Shown here piece by piece: positions 53,101 through 64,000 of a DNA stretch of 64,000 nt. Each line of letters begins with the position of its first letter. Position 1 is the first letter of the stretch. The notes under the pieces are model-generated. The model was not told where the DNA came from and searched no databases. It worked only from the letters and a program-made list of their open reading frames with translations. The translations under genes and the position numbers were made by a program. Source of the stretch: Amphiduros pacificus (taxonomy: Eukaryota; Annelida; Polychaeta; Phyllodocida; Hesionidae); contig OX439000.1 of NCBI GenBank assembly GCA_949316495.1, forward strand, positions 68,373,070 through 68,437,069, read 5' to 3'.

Positions 53101-56100
53101 GTTTATAGATAATAAAACTCAAACAGGAGTCTCTAATCAGCGAGATCATATTCTAGGAACATTTATTTCCAGGCGTATGAAGGTAACACCATCTTTGGAA
53201 AAAATTCTCCTCTGTATTTAATGTAAAATTGCGAAGAAACTTGGACTTGGGTAATAGGATGGATGCCTTATTGAGTGTTGTAAACAGATACCACCTGCTC
53301 ACAGTTAGATGATGCCTCCCATTTGTCCGTCCATCATCTCTGTCTAAATTCAATGCCTCAGATCACACTTCAGACATGCTGAATGCCATGCCGACGTTCT
53401 CCAGAGACGCTGATTTCAAGTGTCATGCAGGTGGACCAACGTTCATGTCTTGATATTTACTCGCTCGTCTTCGATCTGAAATCTAATCCTTGACAGACTT
53501 TGGGAGTTAGTGTCAAGGGTCAGTTATCCTTTGTCAAGACGTCTCCCACATACAATAGCCTCATATCATGCCATTGTATATTATCAGGTAATGTGATATA
53601 ATGCTGAATGTACAATGTCATTGTGTCCACAGATAGGCTTGTTACTGTTTTCTGACAGCAACACTTACCATAAACAAAACAGTCATCAGATACTACATGG
53701 CACAAAATGCTGACAAATCAATTAATATTAATCCACGCCGAGAACATTCTACCTCATGCTGAGTGTCTTTTTGTCTGTAGGAATAAATACACAATGTGTT
53801 TGCACAGGAACACCTCCATTGGAACACAATGTCTACCGGATTATATCCGAGGACTACAGTCGTCATATTGTTGATTCCTCTATTGTACTATTTAGCTTTG
53901 TTGTGCACAACGCTTACTGAAGAAAAATAATAGAATTTGCTATTAAACAACCGTAGCAGAAGCAAAGATGTGCTTATATTATGTGAGTTATGTCAGGCAG
54001 TCACTTAAGAACATGCCATTTGCAAGCATGATTGACATTAAGTGACTCTGTCACATGAAAAGGTGTTTTTCATTTTTGCATAAATGCGGTGAGGCATGTT
54101 GTCACGCTGAAAGGTTAACTTAACATTTCTATGTTAGTTTCTTGGAAATCTGCTTATTTCACTCGCATAACATGATATCTACGAAGTGTATAGTAAGTGT
54201 ACTCTTACTAATGTTATAGCAGCGAATACAAACTAAAGGATATTAAATATTGCATATCCATATAGTGCATATCACAGACTTTATGAAAATACATTTATAT
54301 AACATTACATTATCAATAATCAAGGATAATGATGATGTTTATCCATATGAACACTTATGAACATATATAAAGAGTACCGTGCAGTCTCCATCATCCAGAA
54401 ATATGAGAAAATCCACTTTGGCAATTATGTTTAAATGGTCCCTCAGCAAAGGAAACCTGCTCTCATCAGTGAAATGGGTTAAATCCACTACTCGACCAGT
54501 AGGAAAGCAATGACTCAGCTTCGGTATAAGACCCTTAGTGACAAAAACTTTTTAATAAGGGATTCAAAAACCTGACTATTATTATGTGTCCTTTGGTAAG
54601 GTTTGCAATGAAAAACACCCGCCTTCTTTGATTGGGCATTAAGGTTTTCCAGTTGACATAAGATGTATGCAAACACCACTACGCAAACCCGGTGTAAGCA
54701 ATCTAAAAAAATTATGTTTACCCCAAACCCTGAAACAGCCCCATGAAAATACACAATGACATATATGGTGCATTCTAATCAGTCGAATCATCTTCATCAT
54801 AAACATATACTTCTGAAACACCTTAAATAATCTGCAGCACTACCTGTAGAGCACAGACTTCGGCGCTTATAAATCTTTATAATCTTTCAGAATAATGCTT
54901 AAAAGTAAATTATTCTAATATAAAAATCCATAAATGACGAAGAACAAAGAAAATAGAAAATGTTAATAATAGTGTTGAAACATAACATTTTCATGATTTC
55001 CTTGTGAAGAATAATCTTTATATTCTTCTGAAAAAAATCCTATGTGAATCTCCTTTTCAGCTATGCATAGCATATTTTCTGCATTAAGGAGGAGAAATCA
55101 TTTGTCATTCTGTCTGTCTGTCAACTTTGATTTTCTCCACTGAAATTACTAGTTAGAGTTCCGAGCTATTAGGAGGTAAAATGTTGTATTTTCATGGGAT
55201 CAATTCCAAGTATTTTCCATTAGGCTCAGAAGTTTGTCCATCTTTTTAAAACTTTTTCGAAAAATCTTAAATCACTGAGTTGTCATGGAGGCTGCCATTT
55301 TTTATAACATGAAATAAATCAGCCAATGAGAATCGAGTGAACAAATCAATATTTTTTGTGTTTTTGATCAACCGAAATTGGCATTTGCTCTGGGAAAGGA
55401 GTTAAATAGTCATTCATTCATCAATTTGCAGATATTTCCAGAAAATGTTTATAAATATCACAAAAAGCAGCATGGCTCTCATGGTCATTGGCCTATGTTC
55501 ATGAATATTTATTTTCAGTTGTTAAACACCACATGTAGAATGTCCGTATCTGTGTCTTTATATTATGACATATAATCACACCTGGGGAACTCATCAGCCA
55601 TCGTTTGATTTTAGTGAAATAAAACGCATTTAACCAAAAAGATTATATGGTGATAATATAACTCTGCGATAATTATCATGCATCATGTAGCACTTATACT
55701 GCATTCTGCTTTTATCTTCAATCTACAAGGCTTTTATGTGTAAAACTCACCCACAAAGGTGTGAGCTACTGATACCACATAAAAGTCAGAACAAATGAGG
55801 CAGTTCATCATTTATCTTTCACACCTCCATTGATTTATTTGGCATAATGTATGTGACGTTTATTCACTGTAGATAACGATAAAATCCTTAATGAAAATGT
55901 CTATTCTTTCATGCAATTCTACACCTTCGTCTGATTGAAGTCTCAGAGAAGAGCCAACTAGCTTTGGCTAATTTTACCTTTGGTGTTAATTGGAAATAAC
56001 TGGTAACAAATAATCTGAAGCAACTGAGAGGTTTAATCCCAACAAAGCATGGTGTGACAAATGCATATTTAGCTTATGAGTCTCATCAATTTGTAATTAT

Positions 56101-57208
56101 TCTATGGGCACAAATAATCGATGCCATGCAACATAAACACGATTTTGCCTGTCCTATGAACAAGCAAAATCTATATTTATTACAAGAATTGTACTTCCTA
56201 ATATCACCAAAGCACCATGTGCGGAGTGGTATAGGTCATTGACTGCATTGGTGGAGGGTTGAGCAAATCTGCTGAGCTTCTCATTAATGCAGGCAATCCA
56301 TAGGTAAGACATGAAATAAATAAAGAAATGTAGAAAAGACAGCTTAGATCTTGTGACAGCTCATGTCACGTACATCAAATATATTGCTGTTTGAAGCAGA
56401 TCTTATTTTTAAGACGTGTGATGTAGTCTATATGTCCCCAAAGGGACCTGAATCTTAAAATGCGAGATTCATTTTTATGAGTTGAACGTTGTAGTTATCA
56501 TCCTGTGTGATAATGGACTGAACTTAGCGATCAGATCATATCTCCTCAGCATACACCCACACAATTAGAAATAATGTCTGCATTTCAGTTCACATTGATT
56601 CCTTGAATACATCAGTAACAGTCAACGGTTCATAATGCATGTTTAGAAAATATTTTAGAGAGGAGTAGAATTTTTGGACTATTCCATGCGGAATAAACAC
56701 CATGTAAAATGTGCCCTTTGATGACGTCTCGGATGCATTCCAATTTTAAGCTGCATTACTCAATCTTAGAATTTGAGAGAAACCATCTTTTGACAATGAT
56801 CTTAACAAAGTTATGTACGTTTGAAGAAATATATCTAATTTATCTGATATTTCTATTTGTTTTGAGTCCTTTTATCGTTTCGAATCAAAATTTAGGCAAT
56901 TCGTATTGCGATAAATTCTGTTATCGCTTTGAATGATGTAACAATATAAGAAAAGAGAGAATTGTTTCAGGAATGATTTTTTCATATCCGATATTTACAG
57001 TTATCATAAGTAATTTTCAAAGAGCAATATTGGAGATGCATCAATGCAGAACAAGACACAGATGTCAAAGGCACACAGAAATTAATATATTAATGGAATG
57101 TTAAGAAATATTGTAAAGATGTGAGAACCATATCACTCTCAACCTAATGACATTGTGCTGTGAATATTTCATTTGCGTTTGTTAACTCTTTCTTTGTTAT
57201 ATTTTCAG
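47170..57208 (+). other. intron 3 (10,039 bp) of the lectin gene
   Basis: It begins GTAAGA and ends TTATATTTTCAG. It is strongly AT-rich over about 47200-51600. A less AT-rich patch lies at about 51660-52420 and a short TA repeat at 52837-52851. No gene, transposon or domain was recognised in it. Confidence 0.75.
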
Positions 57209-57361
57209 CGGTTGGTTGTCCAGACTTTCATACTTCACCGGAATTGTGGGTAAGAAGAAATGATAAGACCGCCATCGTGACCTGCAACAGAACCAGAGAA
57301 ACATGGCATCTTGTCTGCCGCGAGGACACTTGGATTGGAGATCTCAAAAATTGCTCTACAG
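57209..57361 (+). CDS. SUEL-CUB-sushi protein, exon 4 (sushi/CCP-like module)
   Basis: This 51-codon exon (residues 253-303) encodes a short four-cysteine module: C256, C278, C289 and C301. The sequence VGCPDF...KTAIVTCNRTRETWHLVC..DTWIGDLKNC has the order of a sushi/complement-control-protein domain: Cys near the start, a Cys before a turn, a Trp-containing strand, and a closing Trp-x-Gly..Cys. It is somewhat shorter than the usual 55-60 residues. Possible N-glycosylation sites are NRT (279) and NCS (300). Borders are TATATTTTCAG/CGGT and TACAG/GTAAGG, both phase 1, consistent with the same gene as the lectin and CUB exons. The frame remains open at the donor, so at least one further exon is needed; membrane anchoring cannot be judged from this window. 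Confidence 0.85.
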
Positions 57362-58538
57362 GTAAGGAAAATTTGAGACAATAGCATTAATATGATGTAG
57401 CATCTTCATTATATGTACGCGTTTACAGTTGTCTATCGTATCTGCATTTGGATTGATTACATAACATTTGTATTTATGCGAACAACGGTTATTCATACTA
57501 TTAAAAATAAACACTATCTAAATGTCAAATATATTATCCACATGTACAATGTATATGTGACCTAGATGGAATTGCAAAACAACATTTAACGTATAAAGCA
57601 GATTTATAGCTAGGTCTAGAGAAGGTCTACAGAGAAATGAGCGCCCTTTGTCAATTTCACGCTGTCGAAATAGATCACGGCTTTATATATCTGTGAGCAG
57701 CCATCACTGGGGCATTGTTCTCTTTGCCTCGTCCTCCATTCCTTCAGTCGACAATTTATTCCATCATGATGTCTTTGTGTTCTATATTTCCCCAGTACAC
57801 ACGAAATTGCACACCTGCACACATACTACTCTGTTGGAACAAATAGATAATGATTAAATTTATCAATAGCTGTTTGCAATATTTGAGACATAACCAATTC
57901 TTACAAACATGCACGTCATATATATTCAAAAGGATATGATGATGAAGTATTTATGATACACGTATATATTCTAATATTGACTCTTCCATAGTCAACATTT
58001 ATGCAGTCCCACAGACCATTCAGACCCAGATAAATGTTAGCTAAATAATGAATGTCATACCCAGAAAGATGATCACAATACAGTCTACGGGAGGATGGGG
58101 CAGCTTCCTTGCATATTCTATGTCCTGCAGTACGTTCATTAGGACAAGTTTTATTACTCTATAGTAGCGGCAAATGAACTCTTGTGTGTTGCCGATATTT
58201 TCGATTTTGTTGGGCCCAAAAATATCAGGACATAATGTAAAATAGATGAGGAGACTTAATCAATTCTGTGATGAATTTGCCAGAACACGCTGAGAATAAA
58301 TCACATGTATTTAGCTTCAAAACCGATTAAAACCTTCTTCAGTAGCTTATATAATTCTGATAGATATTTCAATTGGACTCGGTTTTATATTTCATGATAT
58401 TCCTGTCGATAAATTTCTTTCATTATACTTGTTGTGTTGTAATCATGTATGCCCTTAGCCGGGGGCTTCTTGTGAATTATAGATCACCCACATCTGTTCA
58501 TAGGTTTGCATAAGTCATGTATTTTTTTCATCTCTCAG

Positions 58539-58675
58539 ACAGAGTTTTGTGCCGACATAACATTTACCGCGAGAAGTTGGAAACAGTTCTTCACTTGATG
58601 CGAGAAGATGAAATGTCGTATAAAGTTAAAGATAAATATAGAGACCTCAGTGCATACTTCTGTAGCTCTAAATAA
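58539..58675 (+). CDS. candidate alternative last exon of the lectin gene
   Basis: A strong acceptor (ATGTATTTTTTTCATCTCTCAG) ends at 58538. Joined in phase 1 to the exon 4 donor, it gives the codon GAC and an open frame of 45 codons (DRVLCRHNIYREKLETVLHL and onward), ending in TAA at 58673-58675. An AATAAA polyadenylation signal overlaps that stop (58671-58676). The peptide is charged and hydrophilic, without a transmembrane segment, so this form would be secreted. The peptide matches no domain I know, and 45 open codons in one phase can occur by chance in this DNA. I list it as a testable possibility only. Confidence 0.25.
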
Positions 58676-61600
58676 AACTCTTGGCGTAAACGTTATGCGG
58701 CGTGGCAGATTGAGTGTGGGAATATGCGGACATTGCATCTTGGTAGGTGCATCACTGATTTAAAGCCTATACACAGTTTATGTCTAAACTGCATTGTAGT
58801 TCACTTGATAGGATTCGGTGTCCTCTTTCAAGCCATATACACACACATATCTCTGTTAGTGCCAACCATTTTTATGTCCTTGGTAAACATTTCCCATAAA
58901 GGAGAAATCATTGGCAGTGCCTGCTTTGTAGTACAGTTAGCGCATAATATAACATGTGAAAGTGGGGCTTGAATGGAAAAAGGTCAATGCCATAAAATCC
59001 AAACCAGTGTCTACTTGATAGTGGCAACACATTCAGGGCCTAATTACTTTGTGTTGTGCTGGAAAATTAGGGCCACATTCTATCTTGCATGTACTTTGCT
59101 GTGTGCTATAAAGGTACAAATAAATTGAGACAGACTGCACGTTGCCTGCCAAAACATATTGTGACGTCAACATAGAAAATAGGTCGGACGACGGCCGAAA
59201 GATACAAGATGTATTGGTGGTTTCCGGCAAATTACCTACGTGTCTATTAGGCTGGGTACAAAACCTTAGCAATGTGTTGTGCTCAATTTGATTAGTGAAA
59301 AAATCCATCAATGTTATTGGTCTACACACGTTGGCTATGAACACGTGGATTAATGAAGCAACATAGAAATAAGCAGATGCTTCGTCGACCATAATGACTA
59401 AGATTACACCAATTGTGTTCAACAGGCAAACTCTATCACAAAACATCGGTTCACGTGAATGCTGGGGTTCCCGTTGTGAGTTATGACCAACTTCTCATGC
59501 CTCGCCTATTCCTATGTTTGTTCATAACATAATAGAATAGCGCGAAGCGAAAACAAACGCCATTTAGACATGGCTTATTGGCATTAGTATAATGAGAGAG
59601 TGTGTCAGAATATAGGCACGTTCCCATAGTGAGAATACGGCCAGCATTATTTCTTATCGATCTCATTACCTGTTGACACGACATTCCATCAAAGTTTAAG
59701 CCGGGTCTTGCAGACTACTCTCTTGTTCGGTCTTTCGCCTATTGTCTTAGCTAGAGCCAGAGGCCATATTCAATAAATTGGTTTGGTCCAATAAAAGATT
59801 CACCCATATCTTAATACTTTTTGCTGGCAAGGTAGAGATTGCACAATAAAACTTTAATCTGAGTTTTCTACACGAGAACTGATGGAAAGATTGAGCTCAT
59901 CCCAGCAGCTGCCGGGTTATTTTGGATCTCACCGAGAACACGCCGCACTGGGAATATAGCAGGTTATTGTTGAGCGTAGGTCATATTTTGGCAAGGCCCG
60001 CAATATCTGGATGTGCCTTGGCATTTTGTCTCACCTCCTAGCAGAGTTAGGTTCTCTAGGGACGGCATATAAATCTGTAACAAATGAGTTGTTGAGTAGG
60101 ACATGAGAGCAGATGATGATGTGTGTACGTTGATAGGAAGGCAGGCACACTGGCCTTCCCCAGACACTTAGGGTCTCTGCCCAGTCTGCTGTCACAGGCC
60201 CCGTCTCACTTGATGGCTAACCATACTTGATGGCATCTTTATATCACAGTCTAACACACACACAACACTCAATTTGGATTCCATAGACACCATTTAGACG
60301 TCTCTTAAAACAGCGTCATCCCTGAACATTCAGTGGTCATTAAAGCTGATGGATCAAGACATGTTCATTCCTTAGACACTTCACTGTTTAGTTCCCCAAT
60401 TTGCTAAGAATCTAATAGAAATAATATGTCCGCATAAAAGAGTAATCGCACAAATCTAAAATGTCTAGTCTGGTCAGGGGCTGGAATGAGATATAACATG
60501 CTGGGAATGGCAAAAATATTGTGGACATTTACTGGGAAATGGCCACAGAAAGCCGGCTATGATGATTCTTATTTGAGTAGCAAGATGTAGACGCATTTGA
60601 GGATTTCTCTCAGCATTCCGCCAAGGCAGTGCCCATGTCCATGTAGATAATAATAGGGATGGCCATGAAATGGGGGACTGAAATTGATAGTTGGAGCGAT
60701 GCAGCTGCTGTTCTGAGTGCACAGAAAGACGCTTCACGCCATGTTAGGCCTGACTTTCCACCCTGTCATTGAGGGCATAGAGGTTTCATGCATGCCACCA
60801 ATGACCTACCGACAAAAGAACGCCCTTCCTCCCACCCTCCAATGCCAGAAATCAAACTTCAATTTGTCGATGGTAACCATGACAACCGGTCGTGTTATGA
60901 GTCACACCTGAACCCTCAGGTGATGGGTGAGGCCCGAGGACCTGTTCCCTGTAATATCGCCCTGTCCCCCCTCACACTGCCAGTAATGCCTCATATCAAC
61001 AAACATCGCCAAATCACTTTCCTTCGAGATCTGATAAAACTTGCTCCGGTGAGTTCAATGTGGCTCCGTTAGTTTTAGCCTTTGGTCTGATGGTCATCGA
61101 CCATGTGATAAGACAGAGCATGGCCATTTATAATGACCCCTACATTGCAGTGTCCAACAAAAAGAAACATCTTAAAGACTGGCAGACAGCTGCTTCTCCA
61201 AGCTAACCTTCAGATGTTTTTGTTATTAATACACTTCTAGCCTATCTCAAAGAAATATCACACCGGCCATACGTATCTCTCCCATTTATGAGATGAATGG
61301 TGACTAGGACCAAGCTTTTTAGACAAGGTTGGTAAATCTTTCACAAGCTGCGCATTGAAAGTTTGAAGCCCAGAAATGCTACCGTGTCTTCTATTAGATT
61401 CCGTGTGTTCTCGGGCAGCTCAAATCCCTTAGCACTCACCCAATTTCGCCTAATTGACCTCTAGGTTTCAATTTTGCTCAACACTTCTTGGCGTTTGGCC
61501 CCAGCGTTTGCCACAAGCATCACATAAGCTGTGTCAAGGCGTTGGGGTCGTTTTATAGCCACGCTATAGCCTTCGTTGCCATCACTTAACTGCCACCTTG

Positions 61601-63840
61601 GGTAAGCAAAGTCTTGTCTCTAACATGATGGACCAGACGCCCTTCACTTTCTTGTCGCAAACATGATGGCACCGTGTGTGATCGGTAAACAGAGATATTT
61701 TCCTCCCTCTGAGACTTGGCATTTAGTCACCTGTCCCCTAATTTATATTTGCAACATATCTGGGTTTGATGTTAACATTTCCAAAACAATGTCTACAATC
61801 ACTTTTATTAGAATATTCATCCAAGCCCAACATAACTCAAATGGTAATACCAATACGCCCTTAAAAAGAAATAACTGCAATTATTGAATTCATCTGTCAA
61901 CAGATGGCACTGTGATTCAAACTGTATCTTTGTAGAACATAATACATGTGTATTGATTATCCCCCAGTTTCCGAGTGCAAGCTACATATAGAATATCCGC
62001 ATCCCGATTGGGTGCATTGAGTGTAGAATGACTATATGTGTATTTATGTCACCTGTATTTGCAATATACACAAGTGCATGTTACTTGATACAACATACCT
62101 TATGTAATTCTACCTTATGCATATGGTTCGCACCCTAGACTACTTCGAGACATAACATTATGAATATGCATTCCAAGTTGAATGCTATATTCATGTTCTC
62201 ACTTTCCTATTTCATTTTCATCAGACGAATAAATCACATTTATTTTGTCACTGTTACCCGAAGGAAATGTGTTAGAAATAAGGTACATCGTTTGTGCATC
62301 TACACATGCATTTTGCCCAGGGCGGTCGGCAACACATGACTTCATTGTACAATTCAATTTTGATTTATGAATGAAAGGCAGCAGTCAGCAAGTTCTTTAC
62401 TTTTGTAACTGAGACATGCATCAGCCCATAAAGAATGCTATTTCTGTCTTCAACCGCCGGTCAGTGGTCTGCGTTGAGCAATAATATAACCATACTTTAT
62501 CGCCGCTCCGAGGAAGAAAGGACAACTTAGCGAGCGCAACATGGAATGTCTTTCACAACTTAAAGTGAGAAAAAGGCTTGCAATGGGGTGCAGAAGTAAT
62601 CTTTCGGTGGCATACACGGCCGTTATGTCTGATCCTTACAATGGACATTACCAGAACTGTGAAAGGAAAAATGCAAGTAGGGAGACCACATGCGCCGTGC
62701 CACAGCACTTGTGACAAATTGGGATTTGATAGACTTTATGAGATAGGCTCAAGGGTTGGTGGCACGCAGGCATATTAAGCCCTGCATTTTAGCCTCCATA
62801 AGGCAGGCAGCATAGTTGGGAATACGCTAGGGATGCTTTCTCATCCCCTCACTAAGATACGGCTCGCCGCGGGCCCCAACATCGGGCGGGCAACATATCA
62901 CTCCCGCCTTGTCCCATTAGATTGCTATTGTCATCCTCACTAAGACAATCCAATCCACTTTACATTACCACGAAAAAAGGGCTGAAACGCAAAAGGTGTT
63001 CTTCGCCTAATAGACAATATGTTTTTACTTTTCAGTTCATTTTGTGCTCTTTTGATCTTTGCTCTCATTTACCATAAATCTTGATACAATACTTTAGAGG
63101 TTGGTTATGCATTCAGCAATCTCACCTTCCAGTCACAATCCCCTGTAGTTTTTTTGCATCCTGACAGCTGCAGCAATCATTCATATGATAAACAAGAATT
63201 ATGAAAAGTGTCATTGATGTGTGCAGTCTTTGATGGGTCTTGTAATATGAAATCGGTTGTAAGCTGGATGAGACTAATTTGGAGGGGTCTGGAAATGAGC
63301 CTTACGACCCCATCGCTTTGATTATGGGAAAACATCAATTTATTTGAGCTGCTCACAAAGCCATCCTACCTTTCAGAAGAAACAGGAATAAAATGTGTAT
63401 CACAATTATTTTGGGTGTGTCAGACGTAGACCATGCCCTTGTACCGAGCACAGTGCAAGTAAAAAAAATAATTAGCAAATATCTATTTCTTACCCTGCAA
63501 AGGTCAAAGTAAATGGTTCTATCAATATTTGATTATACCTTATTGATAGATGCAATGGGTTCAACATGCAACTCAGATTCATATAACCAGCATTGGAGGC
63601 TTCAGATAATGTTACAATATTGACATTCATGTAATTGGGAGTTAACAATACCATTGACAAATGTCAATGTAGTCAATTACTCCTATTTTAAACAAAATTT
63701 CTGTTAAGGTAACACATTATTTCTGTTCTGTTAAATATGGACAGAAATGAATTATTTGAGGCGATTCACATTTATCTTAAAGGTAATATCGAGATTTTCA
63801 TTTAATGATACTCTGACAATTCTAACATTTTCCTATTCAG

Positions 63841-63971
63841 CTGAAACAACCGTGACGCTTATGCCATATTCGAACTTCTTTTGTATTTTGCAACACAAAA
63901 ACATTTATAACACAGATGTTACTTTGCAAATAATAAAAAATGATCTTTCTCATAATCGATACATTGATTGA
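63841..63971 (+). CDS. candidate exon 5 (or last exon) of the lectin gene
   Basis: The acceptor region TTCTAACATTTTCCTATTCAG has a branch-point-like CTAAC and a pyrimidine tract, ending at 63840. In phase 1 it gives GCT and the open frame AETTVTLMPYSNFFCILQHK, continuing to a TGA at 63969-63971. If it were a short internal exon, the possible donor TTTT/GTATTT within it is weak. It shows no transmembrane segment and no known domain. It competes with the candidate at 58539; neither may be real. Confidence 0.2.
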
Positions 63972-64000
63972 TTGAGTGAATGAACGAATGAATAAATGAA
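63962..64000. repeat. (GAAT)n-like simple repeat at the window end
   Basis: TTGATTGATTGAGTGAATGA and following GAAT/AAAT units form a degenerate tetranucleotide repeat that runs off the window. Confidence 0.75.

Larger units (their letters stand above)
57362..64000. other. intron 4 or 3' sequence of the lectin gene
   Basis: It starts with the strong donor GTAAGG. Two possible terminal exons in matching phase lie at 58539-58675 and 63841-63971. Less AT-rich patches are at about 59700-60300, 60450-61650 and 62440-62990; at 61048-61054 there is a GGTGAGTT donor-like site after an open frame, which I did not accept as an exon. The window ends in a short GAAT-type repeat. Confidence 0.45.

Noticed and set aside
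58724-58972. Hydrophobic 82-codon frame as a transmembrane exon of the lectin gene
   Set aside because: No acceptor in phase 1 leads into it, and the hydrophobic stretches look like ordinary AT-rich translation.
60788-61072. 94-codon + open frame crossing a GGTGAGTT donor-like site
   Set aside because: No acceptor of matching phase, no domain, and no relation to the lectin gene could be shown.

Overview
The window looks like a gene-poor, AT-rich stretch of a bilaterian invertebrate genome. The evidence is introns with GT..AG borders, LINE fragments of the CR1/L2/Jockey type with ATT tails, a tRNA-derived SINE, long AT, TAA and CA microsatellites, and a gene with a SUEL-type (galactose/rhamnose-binding) lectin domain. 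A lophotrochozoan such as a mollusc or brachiopod is my best guess, but no marker in the window fixes the taxon. There are no operons, CRISPR arrays, bacterial genes or recognisable tRNA or rRNA genes.

The only gene I can support with confidence is on the + strand. It starts at 32116 with a signal-peptide exon and continues with a SUEL lectin exon (45835-46119), a CUB-like exon (46777-47169) and a sushi/CCP-like exon (57209-57361). Every junction is phase 1 (one base of the split codon, then GT..AG), so the four exons join into one reading frame of about 303 residues that is still open at the last donor. The protein should be secreted or anchored at the cell surface. The remaining exons lie downstream, probably beyond the window; two weak candidates within it are at 58539 and 63841. 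A 5' non-coding exon probably begins at 32057, and bases 1-257 may hold an earlier one that ends in a strong GTAAGT donor.

Region by region: 1-32056 is upstream sequence or a long 5' intron. It carries a LINE reverse-transcriptase fragment fused to a 129-unit TAA microsatellite (2125-3075), an AT tract (3186-3333), a 44-bp minisatellite (about 4293-5510), a tRNA-derived SINE (about 7268-7475), two diverged copies of an unnamed repeat (7818-7970 and 15883-16056), an AT/CA microsatellite beside a Penelope-like scrap (14471-14839), a foldback structure with an 11-bp tandem array (16795-17061), and a higher-GC block with no identified gene (about 19440-24060). Intron 1 (32195-45834) holds the 3' end of a second CR1-like LINE (39541 to about 40035) and an unexplained open frame on the minus strand (42091-42330). 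Intron 3 (47170-57208) and 57362-64000 hold little that I can name.

No new multi-gene system is evident. The best leads are the modular lectin-CUB-sushi gene, the LINE/microsatellite fusion, the foldback with its tandem array, and the hammerhead-like motif at 14766-14805. The many short open frames elsewhere fall within what chance gives in 64 kb read in six frames, and I have left them out.
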